A DNA stretch of 64,000 bases. Origin: Sphingomonas liriopis. GTDB lineage: Bacteria > Pseudomonadota > Alphaproteobacteria > Sphingomonadales > Sphingomonadaceae. Under the pieces are notes generated by a model. That model was given only the letters and a program-made list of their open reading frames with translations. It made no database searches and was not told the origin of the DNA. The stretch is from assembly GCF_024211255.1 (NCBI RefSeq), contig NZ_JAMLDY010000004.1, positions 1 through 64,000 on the forward strand, in the 5' to 3' direction. The position numbers and the translations under genes were made by a program. Shown here in pieces: positions 1-8,742 of this stretch; positions within the stretch are counted from its first letter, which is position 1; every line of letters starts with the position of its first letter.

Positions 1-116
1 CAGCGAAAGCTCGACGCCATCCTCGCCAGACACAACCACACACCCAGGAAATGCCTCGGCTTCCGAAACCCCGCCGAAGTTTTCTTCCCGTTGCACTTCG
101 ATTGTGAATCCACACC
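1..116 (+). mobile_element. C-terminal end of an IS30-family transposase and likely IS right end (partial)
   Basis: Frame 1 from the first base reads QRKLDAILARHNHTPRKCLGF followed by RNPAEVFF. The block NHTPRKCLGF-x-x-PAEVF is the hallmark C-terminus of IS30-family DDE transposases. The 5' part lies outside the window. The stretch from about 91 (GTTGCACTTCGATTGTGAATC) resembles the terminal inverted repeat of alphaproteobacterial IS30 elements, so the element probably ends near 116. The frame stays open beyond that only because it runs antisense through the next gene. The family call is from the motif; the IS boundary is inferred. Confidence 0.7.
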
Positions 117-192
117 CGGAACAAGTCCGGGGGGACGGGTTAAGTGCGTCGTTACGCTGGGCTGCGCCACGACAGGCGCAGCGCGGGAAGAC

Positions 193-1659
193 TTACGCCG
201 CCTCGCTCGCCGCGGTGGTCCAGCCCAGCCTGGGGATCGTGATCGAACGCTTGCCCGACAGGTCGACGCGCGCCACGAACAGCTCGCGGCTCTCGATGTA
301 ACCGATCAGCCGGCGCACCCGCCCCAGCGAGCTCGTGCCGTACGTCTCCGCCAGCGCCGTGTCGGACGGACACGGCTCGCCGTTCTTCGCCGCGCGCGCG
401 ACCAGCAGGAACGCGCCGATCATGTCGTCGGGCAGCGAATGGGCGAGCTCCATCGCCTCGGCCCATTGCGGATCGGTCACGTCGAAGATGCCGGCGCGCG
501 CCGCCGACAGCCGGCGGGTGAAGCCGGGCAAGTCGAGCGGCGGCTTGGCCAAGCCTGCCATGCGGCAGCGCACCTGGAAATCCTGGAACAGCACCGATGG
601 CGGGCGCAGCGCCGAATCGCGGTCGGCGACGATCGCCTCCAGAACGCTCGCGTAGATGCCCTCGACCTCCTCGTCCGATTTGTCGGGCAGCGGCGCCAAG
701 GTGGTCTGCTGCGACGCCGGCCGCTCGATCGTGTCGAGCAGTTCGTCCGCCGGCACCCGGCGTGGACGCGACTCGAACGCCATCGGCAGTTGCGGCGCCG
801 CATCGGGCGGGGGCGCGAAGATCAGCTGCTGCAAATTCTCCGCCGGCGCGCTCGGCAACGGCGTCAATTTGGGGCTGCCCGATCGCGCCGAGGTCGCGAC
901 CTGCCCGATCTTCACCGTGAGCGGCCGCCGCGACACCGCCGGCCCCAGCGCGAGGAAGGTTCCACGCGCGAGATCGCGGATCACGTCCGCCTGCCGCCGC
1001 TCCATACCGAGCAGATCGGCGGCGCGCGCCATGTCGATGTCGAGGAAGGTGCGTCCCATCAGGAAGTTCGACGCTTCCGCCGCGACGTTCTTGGCGAGCT
1101 TCGCCAGCCGCTGCGTCGCGATCACCCCGGCGAGCCCGCGCTTGCGGCCGCGGCACATCAGATTGGTCATCGCCGACAGCGACGCGCGCCGCACCTCCTC
1201 CGCCACTTCGCCGCCGGTGACCGGCGCGAACAATTGCGCCTCGTCGACGACGACCAGCGCCGGATACCAATGTTCGCGCGGCGCATCGAACAGCGCCGAC
1301 AGGAAGGCGGCGGCGCAGCGCATCTGCCCCTCCGCCTCCAGCCCCTCGAGGCTCAGCACGACGCTGGCGCGATGCTCGCGCAGCCGGGTGGCGATCCGCG
1401 CGATCTCGGGCACCGAATAATCCGCCGCCTCGATCACGACATGGCCGTACGGCCCGGCTAGCGTGACGAAATCGCCCTCGGGATCGATCACCACCTGCTG
1501 CACCTGCCCCGCCGAGCCTTCGAGCAGGCGGCGCAGCAGATGCGACTTGCCCGACCCCGAATTGCCCTGGACGAGCAGCCGGGTGGCGAGCAGTTCTTCG
1601 AGGTCCATGGTCACGGGCGCGCCGCGCTCGTCGTGGCCCATGTCTACACTGACGGTCAT
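193..1659 (-). CDS. HerA/DUF87-type ATPase (ATP-binding protein)
   Basis: A 488-residue P-loop ATPase of the HerA-FtsK superfamily (DUF87 type). The Walker A motif GNSGSGKS is at residues 32-39 and the Walker B segment LVVVDEAQ at about 135-142. An ATQR-LAKLAKNVAAEAS stretch corresponds to the sensor region of these translocase-like ATPases. Such proteins form hexameric rings acting on DNA, but this subgroup has no firm function, and no nuclease (NurA) partner lies next to it, so I do not call it a repair HerA. The ATG at 1659 begins a typical beta strand leading into the P-loop. It is divergent from the DUF1003 gene. Confidence 0.75.
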   Translation of the reverse strand: MTVSVDMGHDERGAPVTMDLEELLATRLLVQGNSGSGKSHLLRRLLEGSAGQVQQVVIDPEGDFVTLAGPYGHVVIEAADYSVPEIARIATRLREHRASVVLSLEGLEAEGQMRCAAAFLSALFDAPREHWYPALVVVDEAQLFAPVTGGEVAEEVRRASLSAMTNLMCRGRKRGLAGVIATQRLAKLAKNVAAEASNFLMGRTFLDIDMARAADLLGMERRQADVIRDLARGTFLALGPAVSRRPLTVKIGQVATSARSGSPKLTPLPSAPAENLQQLIFAPPPDAAPQLPMAFESRPRRVPADELLDTIERPASQQTTLAPLPDKSDEEVEGIYASVLEAIVADRDSALRPPSVLFQDFQVRCRMAGLAKPPLDLPGFTRRLSAARAGIFDVTDPQWAEAMELAHSLPDDMIGAFLLVARAAKNGEPCPSDTALAETYGTSSLGRVRRLIGYIESRELFVARVDLSGKRSITIPRLGWTTAASEAA

Positions 1660-1776
1660 TGTCCGCGCGTTTGGCGTATCCGGGGGGGTGGGGGCAAGCG
1701 CTTTGCGGTCGATTGCCGGTTCGCGCCACGGCGATTAGGGGCCGTGCCGAATTCCCGTGCGCGAGGACGCCAGCCC

Positions 1777-2307
1777 ATGCCCCCGATCCCCTTCGCCGAT
1801 CTCGCCCAGCGTCTGCTCCGCAAGCCCGCGCACGCGCTCGATGCCGAGGAACGCCGCGTCCTCGACAGTATCGAAAGCGGCACGATCGTCAGCCGCGACG
1901 CCGCCGACGAGGCGGACGCGCGCGCCAGCCTCGGCGACCGGCTCGCCGACCGCGTCGCGGCGGTGGGCGGGTCGTGGGGCTTCATCATCGCCTTCACGAT
2001 CGTGCTGCTCGGCTGGATGCTGCTCAATTCGGACGTGCTCGCGCATTTCGGTGCGGCGTTCGATCCCTATCCGTACATCTTCCTCAACCTGATGCTCTCG
2101 ACGCTCGCCGCGATCCAGGCGCCGGTCATCATGATGAGCCAGAATCGCCAGGCATCGAAGGACCGGCTCGCCGCCAGCCTCGACTACGAGACCAATCTGC
2201 GCGCGGAACTCGACATCCTGCGGCTGCACGAGAAGCTCGATACGCTGGTACTGGAGCGGCTCGTCGCGCTGGAGGCGAAGATCGACACGCTGGCGAAGCA
2301 GGGTTAG
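1777..2307 (+). CDS. DUF1003 domain-containing membrane protein
   Basis: A 176-residue protein with a hydrophilic N-terminus and two closely spaced membrane segments (WGFIIAFTIVLLGWMLL, then FLNLMLSTLAAIQAPVIMM). The MMSQNRQASKDR motif and a charged helical tail are typical of DUF1003 proteins. The family sits in the inner membrane and its function is unknown. The ATG at 1777 starts MPPIPFADL; an in-frame extension upstream would add unrelated arginine-rich sequence. The ribosome binding site is weak (GAGGA 9-13 nt upstream). It lies just upstream of yebC on the same strand. Confidence 0.8.
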   Translation: MPPIPFADLAQRLLRKPAHALDAEERRVLDSIESGTIVSRDAADEADARASLGDRLADRVAAVGGSWGFIIAFTIVLLGWMLLNSDVLAHFGAAFDPYPYIFLNLMLSTLAAIQAPVIMMSQNRQASKDRLAASLDYETNLRAELDILRLHEKLDTLVLERLVALEAKIDTLAKQG

Positions 2308-2348
2308 AGGACGCCTTCATTTGCGGGTCGCACCCCTATCGGGGTCCC

Positions 2349-2367
2349 CGCAAAGTACCACTTTGCG
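2349..2367. repeat. Small inverted repeat in front of yebC
   Basis: CGCAAAGT-ACC-ACTTTGCG forms a perfect 8-bp stem with a 3-nt loop, ending 9 nt before the yebC start codon. It overlaps the expected ribosome binding region, so it could fold in the mRNA leader or be a protein site. Only the symmetry is observed; a role is not shown. Confidence 0.45.
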
Positions 2368-2376
2368 AAGGTTCCC

Positions 2377-3120
2377 ATGGCAGGCCATTCCAAGTTCAAG
2401 AACATCATGCACCGCAAGGGCGCGCAGGATAAGAAGCGCTCGGGCATGTTCTCCAAGCTCAGCCGCGAAATCACCGTGGCGGCGAAGATGGGTCTGCCCG
2501 ACCCCGACATGAACCCGCGCCTGCGCGCCGCGGTCAACGCCGCCAAGGCGCAGTCGATGCCCAAGGACAACATCCAGCGCGCGATCGACAAGGCATCGAA
2601 GGGCGATACCGAGAATTACGAGGAAATCCGCTACGAGGGCTTCGGCCCGGCGGGCGTCAGCCTCATCATCGAGGCGCTGACCGACAACCGCAACCGCACC
2701 GCGACCAACGTACGCACCGCGGTCGCCAAGAACGGCGGCAACCTCGGCGCGTCCGGCTCGGTCAGTCACGCCTTCGACCGCGTCGGCCTCATCACCTATC
2801 CGGCGGGCGCAGGCGACGCCGAAAAGGTGTTCGAGGCGGCACTGGAAGCCGGCGCCGAGGACGTCACCTCGTCCGACGACGGTCACGAGATCTGGACCGC
2901 GGTCGCCGACCTCCACGAGGTCGCCAAGGCGCTCGAGCCGGTGCTCGGCGAGGCGGAGGGCGCGAAGCTCGCCTGGCGCCCACAGACGATGATCGCGGTC
3001 GACGAGGGCGATGCGGCGACGCTGTTCAAGCTGATCGACGCGCTCGACGACGACGACGACGTCCAGACCGTCTGGGGCAATTACGAGGTCTCCGACGAGG
3101 TGATGGAGAAGCTCGGCTGA
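2377..3120 (+). CDS. yebC: YebC/PmpR family protein
   Basis: A 247-residue protein starting [21 protein letters not shown], the invariant beginning of the YebC family. It continues with the family's [26 protein letters not shown]-type block, and the length matches (about 240-250). YebC proteins act as DNA-binding regulators in some bacteria (PmpR), and recent work links the family to translation of proline-rich stretches. In proteobacteria yebC commonly sits directly upstream of ruvC, as here. The start is fixed by the conserved N-terminus. Confidence 0.95.
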   Translation: MAGHSKFKNIMHRKGAQDKKRSGMFSKLSREITVAAKMGLPDPDMNPRLRAAVNAAKAQSMPKDNIQRAIDKASKGDTENYEEIRYEGFGPAGVSLIIEALTDNRNRTATNVRTAVAKNGGNLGASGSVSHAFDRVGLITYPAGAGDAEKVFEAALEAGAEDVTSSDDGHEIWTAVADLHEVAKALEPVLGEAEGAKLAWRPQTMIAVDEGDAATLFKLIDALDDDDDVQTVWGNYEVSDEVMEKLG

Positions 3121-3131
3121 CGTTTCCAGGT

Positions 3132-3429
3132 TCACGCGGAGGCGCGGAGGCGCGGAGGGTCGCGCTTGCGGCTGCGCCTTCCCGCGCCAGCGGGCCTCTT
3201 TTCCGCCCGGCGAGGTCGCGATGCAGTCACCGCGTGCACGCCCTCTTCGCGTCTTCGCGTCCTCGCGCGAACCTCCTCTTCCTTTTTCACGCGAAGACGC
3301 GAAGACGCGAAGAGGATTGGCCTGCAGAGGCTCCGAAACTGCTGCGCCCAAGGCTGCCGGATCGCCCATTAAGGAGAGGGGCCGCTGACGCGGCCATCTT
3401 CTGCTCCGCGCCTCCGCGCCTCCGCGTGA
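3132..3429. repeat. Nested inverted repeats (GCGGAG-type and GCGAAGA-type arms) between yebC and ruvC
   Basis: The 313-bp gap between yebC and ruvC holds two nested inverted repeats and no gene. The outer arms, 3132-3157 and 3404-3429, are 26 nt and perfectly complementary; each contains GCGGAGGC in tandem. The inner arms, 3242-3261 and 3296-3315, are 20 nt, perfectly complementary, separated by 34 nt and built from tandem GCGAAGAC units. The right outer arm stops 4 nt before the ruvC ATG, so it replaces the normal Shine-Dalgarno region. It looks like a repeat-derived insertion. Confidence 0.8.
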
Positions 3430-3433
3430 CCCG

Positions 3434-3940
3434 ATGATTATCCTCGGCCTCGACCCCGGCCTCGGTACGACCGGCTGGGGCGTCATCCACGCCGACGGCA
3501 ACCGGTTGAAGCATATCGCCAACGGCCAGATCCGCACCGATCCGTCGATGCCGCTGCCGCGCCGTCTGTCGAACCTGCATGCCGCGCTGATCGACGTGAT
3601 CCTGGCCGAACGGCCCGACGGCGCCGCGGTCGAGGAGGTGCTCGGCAACACCAATGCGCAATCGACGCTGAAGCTGGGGCAGGCGCGCGGTGTCGTGCTG
3701 CTGGCGGCGGCGAGCAGCGGGCTGCATATCGGCGAATATCACCCCTCGACCGTCAAGAAGGCGGTGGTCGGCACCGGCGGCGCGGAGAAGCGGCAGATTC
3801 AGGCGATGATGGCGGTGTTGCTGCCCGGGGCGAAGCTCGCGGGGCCCGACGCCGCCGACGCGCTGGCGGTGGCGATCACGCATGCGCACCATCTCGCCAG
3901 CGCGCAGGGCATGGCGCGTAGAGCAAGGGTGACGGCATGA
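3434..3940 (+). CDS. ruvC: Holliday junction endonuclease RuvC
   Basis: A 168-residue crossover junction endonuclease that resolves Holliday junctions made mobile by RuvAB. The start [16 protein letters not shown] carries the first catalytic aspartate. VEEVLG supplies the glutamate, and the [14 protein letters not shown] end supplies the remaining metal-binding carboxylates. Length fits the family. It overlaps ruvA by 4 nt (ATGA). The region in front of the ATG is the arm of a long inverted repeat with no clear ribosome binding site, so translation initiation may be weak or unusual. Confidence 0.96.
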   Translation: MIILGLDPGLGTTGWGVIHADGNRLKHIANGQIRTDPSMPLPRRLSNLHAALIDVILAERPDGAAVEEVLGNTNAQSTLKLGQARGVVLLAAASSGLHIGEYHPSTVKKAVVGTGGAEKRQIQAMMAVLLPGAKLAGPDAADALAVAITHAHHLASAQGMARRARVTA

Positions 3941-4533
3941 TCGCGCATCTCAAGGGCCGGCTCGAATCGACGGGAATCGACTATGCCGTGATCGACGTCG
4001 GCGGCGTCGGCTACCTCATTGGCGCCTCGGCGCGCACGCTGGCGGCGATCGGCCCGGTCGGCGAAGCGGCGATGCTCCACACCGAGATGCTGGTCGCCGA
4101 GGATTCGATCCGCCTCGTCGGCTTCGCCCGCGCCGAGGAGCGCGACTGGTTCCGCCTGCTCACCGGCGTCCAGGGCGTGGGATCGCGCGTCGCGCTCGCC
4201 ATCCTGTCGGCGCTCGACACGCAGGAGATCGCCCGCGCGGTGTCGGCACAGGACAAGGCGATGGTCGCCCGCGCCAATGGCGTCGGGCCGAAGCTCGCCG
4301 AGCGCATCGTCCGCGAATTGAAGGACAAGGTCGGGACGGTCGCGTTGGGGCCTGCCGCCGCGGCACAGGTCATGCCGGTCGGCGCAGCGGCGGACGCGGT
4401 GTCGGCTTTGCTCAACCTCGGCTTCCGCCCCGCCGAAGCGGCGAGCGCGGTCGGCGCGGCGGAGGAGGACTTGGGCCCCGCCGCGACACTCGACGCGCTG
4501 GTGCGCCTCGCGCTGCGCAAGGCGGCGAAGTAG
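3937..4533 (+). CDS. ruvA: Holliday junction branch migration protein RuvA
   Basis: A 198-residue RuvA. The N-terminal OB fold ([11 protein letters not shown]) is followed by two helix-hairpin-helix motifs ([15 protein letters not shown] and [19 protein letters not shown]) that bind the junction backbone. A C-terminal UBA-like domain ([16 protein letters not shown]) contacts RuvB. It overlaps ruvC by 4 nt, implying coupled translation. ruvB normally follows, but here a HicB/HicA pair stands between them. Confidence 0.96.
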   Translation: MIAHLKGRLESTGIDYAVIDVGGVGYLIGASARTLAAIGPVGEAAMLHTEMLVAEDSIRLVGFARAEERDWFRLLTGVQGVGSRVALAILSALDTQEIARAVSAQDKAMVARANGVGPKLAERIVRELKDKVGTVALGPAAAAQVMPVGAAADAVSALLNLGFRPAEAASAVGAAEEDLGPAATLDALVRLALRKAAK

Positions 4534-4740
4534 CGTCCGCGTTGCTGGACGATCCGACGAAACGGGACTATATCGTGAACATCGTGCAGATCGGCGTCTG
4601 ACCGGTCGTCGGTCGCGCAATCGGGATACGGACCTTGCGTGATGAAATAGCGCCTGAGCGCCGTCTGTTCGTGTCGTGGCCTACGCTGGCGTCGCGCTAG
4701 AGGGCGCGGTAGCTGGGACGATGTCCCTCAGGAGACTTGC

Positions 4741-4947
4741 ATGCACGTGACCGCCATATTGAGCCACGCCGATGAGGGCGGCTATACGGCCTTCAATCCC
4801 GAGACCGGTACGACGACCCAAGGCGAATCGATCGACGAGGCACTTGCCAGCCTGCGCGAAGCGGTCGAGCTGTATCTCGAGGAATTTCCGATGGCAGCCC
4901 GTGCCGCCCCCTTCGTCACGACACTCGACGTCGCGGTGCATGCCTAA
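4741..4947 (+). CDS. hicB: HicB-type antitoxin
   Basis: A 68-residue HicB-like protein. It has the partial RNase H-like fold of HicB antitoxins: a beta strand [20 protein letters not shown], then [25 protein letters not shown], the characteristic E-A-L-x-x-L-x-E-A helix. It lacks the C-terminal DNA-binding helix-turn-helix of longer HicB proteins, so autorepression is uncertain. AGGAG lies about 8 nt upstream of the ATG. It overlaps the start of the hicA reading frame and sits between ruvA and ruvB on the same strand. It should neutralise the HicA product downstream if that is active. Confidence 0.85.
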   Translation: MHVTAILSHADEGGYTAFNPETGTTTQGESIDEALASLREAVELYLEEFPMAARAAPFVTTLDVAVHA

Positions 4948-5157
4948 GCTGCCGATCCTGTCGGGTGCGGAGATCACCGGATGATGGAACGATTGGGTTT
5001 CGAACAGGTGCGCCAGCGGGGCAGCCACGTCATCTTGCGTCGTGGAGACGTCGGTTGCGTCGTTCCCCTCCACACGGAGGTGAAGACCGGCACTCTGGCA
5101 GGGCTGCTCCGTCAGGCCGGCGTGACGATCGACGAGCTGTTGGCAACAACCCATTGA
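4940..5157 (+). pseudogene. hicA: HicA-type mRNA interferase: frameshifted, or shortened with an internal start
   Basis: The frame from the ATG at 4940 gives [14 protein letters not shown] and stops, which is the normal HicA N-terminus. The rest ([21 protein letters not shown] to LLATTH, 58 residues) is in another frame from the ATG at 4981 to 5157, as if one base were lost near 4979. The HicA core GSHVILRR with its catalytic histidine is intact. GGAG at 4969-4972 lies 8 nt before the internal ATG, so a shortened toxin lacking most of helix 1 could still be made. The stop overlaps the ruvB TTG start. Confidence 0.7.
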
Positions 5158-6176
5158 CCGACGACCGCCTCCTCACCGCCAGCCGCCGTCCCGAGGACGT
5201 CGATGCGGCGCTGCGCCCGCGCAGCCTCGACGAATTCGTCGGGCAGCAGGCGGCGCGCGAAAATCTGCGCGTGTTCATCGAGGCGGCGCGCGGGCGCGGC
5301 GATGCGCTCGACCATGTGCTGTTCTTCGGGCCGCCGGGACTCGGCAAGACGACGCTGGCGCAGATCATCGCGCGCGAGATGGGCGTCGGCTTCCGCGCCA
5401 CCAGCGGCCCGGTGATCGCCAAGTCGGGCGATCTCGCCGCATTGCTCACCAATCTCGAGGACGGCGACGTGCTGTTCATCGACGAGATCCACCGTCTCCA
5501 GCCCGCGGTCGAGGAGGTGCTCTACCCGGCGATGGAGGACCGCGCGCTCGACCTGATGATCGGCGAGGGGCCGTCGGCGCGTTCGGTGCGGATCGACCTG
5601 CCCAAATTCACGCTCGTCGGCGCGACGACGCGGCAGGGGCTGCTGACCACACCGCTGCGCGACCGCTTCGGCATCCCCGTCCGCCTGCAATTCTACACGG
5701 TCGAGGAACTGACCCGAGTCGTCACCCGCGCCGCCGGGCTGCTCGACCTCGCGATCGCGCCCGATGGCGCCGCCGAGATCGCACGACGCGCGCGCGGCAC
5801 GCCGCGCATCGCCGGACGTTTGCTGCGCCGGGTGCGCGACTTCGCCAACGTCGCCGGCACGCCGACCGTCGACCGTGCCGCCGCCGACCGCGCGCTCAAC
5901 CGGCTGGAGGTCGATTCGCTCGGGCTCGACGCGATGGACCGGCGCTACCTGCACATGATCGCCGACATCTATCGCGGCGGACCGGTGGGCGTCGAAACGC
6001 TCGCCGCGGGCCTCAGCGAGCCACGCGACACGATCGAGGAGGTGATCGAGCCCTATCTGATCCAATTGGGCCTCGTCGCCCGCACCGCGCGTGGCCGCGT
6101 GCTCAATGCGGGCGGCTGGAAGCATCTCGGCCTCAACCCGCCCGCCGGATCGCAGGACGGATTGTTCGATGCCTGA
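5154..6176 (+). CDS. ruvB: Holliday junction branch migration ATPase RuvB
   Basis: A 340-residue AAA+ motor that drives branch migration with RuvA. Walker A GPPGLGKT is at residues 59-66, Walker [12 protein letters not shown] at about 105-115, and the sensor segment [21 protein letters not shown] follows; a winged-helix domain is at the C-terminus. The start is assigned to TTG at 5154, giving (M)[16 protein letters not shown], the usual RuvB beginning; no ATG is near. The TTG overlaps the hicA stop codon, so ruvB translation probably depends on ribosomes finishing hicA. Confidence 0.95.
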   Translation: MTDDRLLTASRRPEDVDAALRPRSLDEFVGQQAARENLRVFIEAARGRGDALDHVLFFGPPGLGKTTLAQIIAREMGVGFRATSGPVIAKSGDLAALLTNLEDGDVLFIDEIHRLQPAVEEVLYPAMEDRALDLMIGEGPSARSVRIDLPKFTLVGATTRQGLLTTPLRDRFGIPVRLQFYTVEELTRVVTRAAGLLDLAIAPDGAAEIARRARGTPRIAGRLLRRVRDFANVAGTPTVDRAAADRALNRLEVDSLGLDAMDRRYLHMIADIYRGGPVGVETLAAGLSEPRDTIEEVIEPYLIQLGLVARTARGRVLNAGGWKHLGLNPPAGSQDGLFDA

Positions 6177-6357
6177 GCGGCTGGGTTGTTAGCGGCGACG
6201 GACGAATTATGATGGCGGCGGGATGCGAGCATGAAGACATCGGGCCCATAACCCGAGCGCGTTTCGGACGTTTCGGTCGCGGGGCGCATCCCACCGTCAC
6301 GGCGACATCCCCGAACGATCTTTGAAGGGGTGACGTTCGTTCGACCGACCTGCTAGC

Positions 6358-8640
6358 GTGCCGCCCATGCCCAGCTCGGCCGCCGCCTCCGCCCGCGAAA
6401 TCCTCACCCGTCTCCACGACGTCATGGCCGGCCGCAACCCGGCGCAGGCGAAACTGAACGCCGTCGTCGGCATCATCGCCGAGGCGATGGATAGCGAGGT
6501 CTGCTCGATCTACCTGCTGCGCGAGGGCGTGCTGGAGCTGTTCGCGACCCGCGGGCTCGACCAGGCCGCGGTCCACGTCACCAAGCTGGCATTGGGCGAG
6601 GGCCTCGTCGGCACGATCGCCGAGGATGTCGAGGTCTTGAACCTCGACGAGGCCGCAAGCCATCCTGATTTCGCCTACAAGCCCGAAACCGGCGAGGAAC
6701 GCTATCACAGCTTCGCCGGCGTGCCGATCATCCGCCGCGAACGCGCGGTGGGCGTGCTCGCCGTCCAGCACAGCGACCCGCGCAAATATCAGGACGTCGA
6801 GATCGAGGCGCTGCAGACCGTCGCGATGGTTCTGTCCGAACTGATCGCCAACGCCGGGCTGATCGACACCGCGACCACCGGCAGCGACCGGCCGCAGTCG
6901 ACCGCGGCAGTGCGCATCCCCGGGCAGAAACTGGTCGAGGGCATGGCGTCGGGCCATGCGGTGTTCCACCAGCCGCGCATCGTCGTCGAACATACCGTCG
7001 CCGAGGACACCGACGCCGAGCGCCACCGCGTCTATGCCGCGTTCGACAAGATGCGCGAACAGATCGACCGGATGACGCGCGAGGCGGAATTCGGCGTCGG
7101 CGGCGAGCATGAGGAGGTGCTGTCGACCTACAAGATGTTCGCCTATGACGAGGGCTGGGCGCGGCGGATCAACGAGGCGATCGATTCGGGCCTCACCGCC
7201 GAGGCCGCGATCGAGCGCGTCCAGCAGCGCACCCGCCAGCGCATGCGCCAGATCGACGATCCGCTGCTCGCCGACCGCATGCACGACCTCGAGGATCTGG
7301 CCAACCGGCTGCTGCGCATCGTCTCGGGCCAGATGGGCACCGCCGCGCAGATGGGGCTGCGCCAGGACACGATCCTGATCGCGCGCAACCTCGGCCCCGC
7401 CGAGCTGCTCGAATACGACAAGCGCCGGCTGAAGGGCGTGATCCTCGAGGAAGGGTCGCTGACCGCGCACGTCACCATCGTCGCGCGCGCGATGGGCGTG
7501 CCGGTGCTGGGGCGGGTGCGCGACGTCCGCCGGCTGATCGCCGAGGGCGACCTGCTGCTGCTCGATTCGGTCGCGGGCAACGTCTTCGTCCGCCCATCGT
7601 CGGGGATGGAGGAGGCGTTCGAGGCGAAGCTGGCGCTACGCCAGAAGCGCAAAGCCGCCTTCGCCGCGCTGCGCGACGTCCCGCCCGAGACGAAGGACGG
7701 CCATCGCGTCACGCTGATGGTCAACGCCGGGCTTCGTGACGACGTCGCCGCGCTGGACGTCACCGGCGCGGACGGCATCGGCCTGTTCCGCACCGAATTC
7801 CAGTTCCTCGTTTCGGCGACGCTGCCGCAGCGCGAGCGCCAGCAGCGCCTGTACAAGGATGTGCTCGACGCCGCCGGCTCGCGCCCCGTCATCTTCCGCA
7901 CCGTCGACATCGGCGGCGACAAGGCGCTGCCGTACCTCAACAAGGAAGACGCCGACGAGGAGAATCCGGCGATGGGCTGGCGCGCGCTGCGCCTCGCGCT
8001 CGACCGCGACGGCCTGATGAAGGTGCAGGCGCGCGCGCTGATCGAGGCCGCTGCAGGCCGCACGCTCAACGTCATGTTCCCGATGGTGTCTGAAGCGTGG
8101 GAATTCGCCGAGGCCAAGGCGCTGTTCGAGGCGCAGCGCGCCTGGATCGGCGCGCGCGGCCGGCGGTTGCCCGCGGAGATCCGCTACGGCGCGATGCTCG
8201 AAGTGCCCGCGCTCGCCGAACAGCTCGACCTGCTGCTCCCCAACATCGACTTCCTGTCGGTCGGCACCAACGATCTGACGCAATTCCTGTTCGCCGCCGA
8301 CCGCGCCAACCCGCGGCTCGCGGAACGCTACGACTGGCTGAGCCCGTCGATCCTGCGCTTCCTCGCGCGCGTCGTCGGGCCGTGCCGCGCGGCGGGCGTC
8401 GACCTGGGCGTATGCGGCGAGATGGGCGGGCGCCCGGTCGAGGCGATGGCGCTGATCGGCCTCGGCATCGACCGATTGTCGATCACGCCTGCGGCGATCG
8501 GGCCGATCAAGGCGATGGTCCGCAGCCTCGATTCCGCTGCGCTGCGCGACTTCGTCGCCGGCCTGCTCGCACGGCCGCCGCGCGACATGCGGGGCGCGCT
8601 GACCGACTGGGCGGTGCAAAGCGGCGTCGATCTGGCCTGA
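6358..8640 (+). CDS. ptsP: Phosphoenolpyruvate-protein phosphotransferase PtsP (enzyme I-Ntr)
   Basis: A 760-residue enzyme I of the nitrogen phosphotransferase system. It moves phosphate from phosphoenolpyruvate to NPr, feeding EIIA-Ntr signalling. An N-terminal GAF domain (about residues 15-165) is followed by the phosphohistidine domain, with the active-site histidine in SLTAHVTIVARAMGVP (about residue 371). The PEP-binding barrel contains the catalytic cysteine in GVCGEMGGRP (about residue 686). Start could be the GTG at 6358 or the ATG at 6367 (MPSSAAASAREILTRL); no clear ribosome binding site separates them. It seems to be transcribed alone. Confidence 0.93.
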   Translation: MPPMPSSAAASAREILTRLHDVMAGRNPAQAKLNAVVGIIAEAMDSEVCSIYLLREGVLELFATRGLDQAAVHVTKLALGEGLVGTIAEDVEVLNLDEAASHPDFAYKPETGEERYHSFAGVPIIRRERAVGVLAVQHSDPRKYQDVEIEALQTVAMVLSELIANAGLIDTATTGSDRPQSTAAVRIPGQKLVEGMASGHAVFHQPRIVVEHTVAEDTDAERHRVYAAFDKMREQIDRMTREAEFGVGGEHEEVLSTYKMFAYDEGWARRINEAIDSGLTAEAAIERVQQRTRQRMRQIDDPLLADRMHDLEDLANRLLRIVSGQMGTAAQMGLRQDTILIARNLGPAELLEYDKRRLKGVILEEGSLTAHVTIVARAMGVPVLGRVRDVRRLIAEGDLLLLDSVAGNVFVRPSSGMEEAFEAKLALRQKRKAAFAALRDVPPETKDGHRVTLMVNAGLRDDVAALDVTGADGIGLFRTEFQFLVSATLPQRERQQRLYKDVLDAAGSRPVIFRTVDIGGDKALPYLNKEDADEENPAMGWRALRLALDRDGLMKVQARALIEAAAGRTLNVMFPMVSEAWEFAEAKALFEAQRAWIGARGRRLPAEIRYGAMLEVPALAEQLDLLLPNIDFLSVGTNDLTQFLFAADRANPRLAERYDWLSPSILRFLARVVGPCRAAGVDLGVCGEMGGRPVEAMALIGLGIDRLSITPAAIGPIKAMVRSLDSAALRDFVAGLLARPPRDMRGALTDWAVQSGVDLA

Positions 8641-8742
8641 AACGCCGTCGAGCCGGGCATCGCCCGCGTTGACTTGGAGCAAGGCATCGGAGAATGTCGC
8701 CCGCGTCAGCACGTCGCGAAATGCCCTCCCTTGGAGACACGA

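Noticed and set aside
3132-3429. Tandem short units between yebC and ruvC considered as a CRISPR array
   Set aside because: The units are 8-10 nt in direct tandem with no unique spacers, arranged as inverted arms; no cas genes are in the window.
4542-4602. A short open run (ALLDDPTKRDYIVNIVQIGV) after ruvA considered as a gene remnant
   Set aside because: Twenty residues without a start or recognisable family; too short to support.
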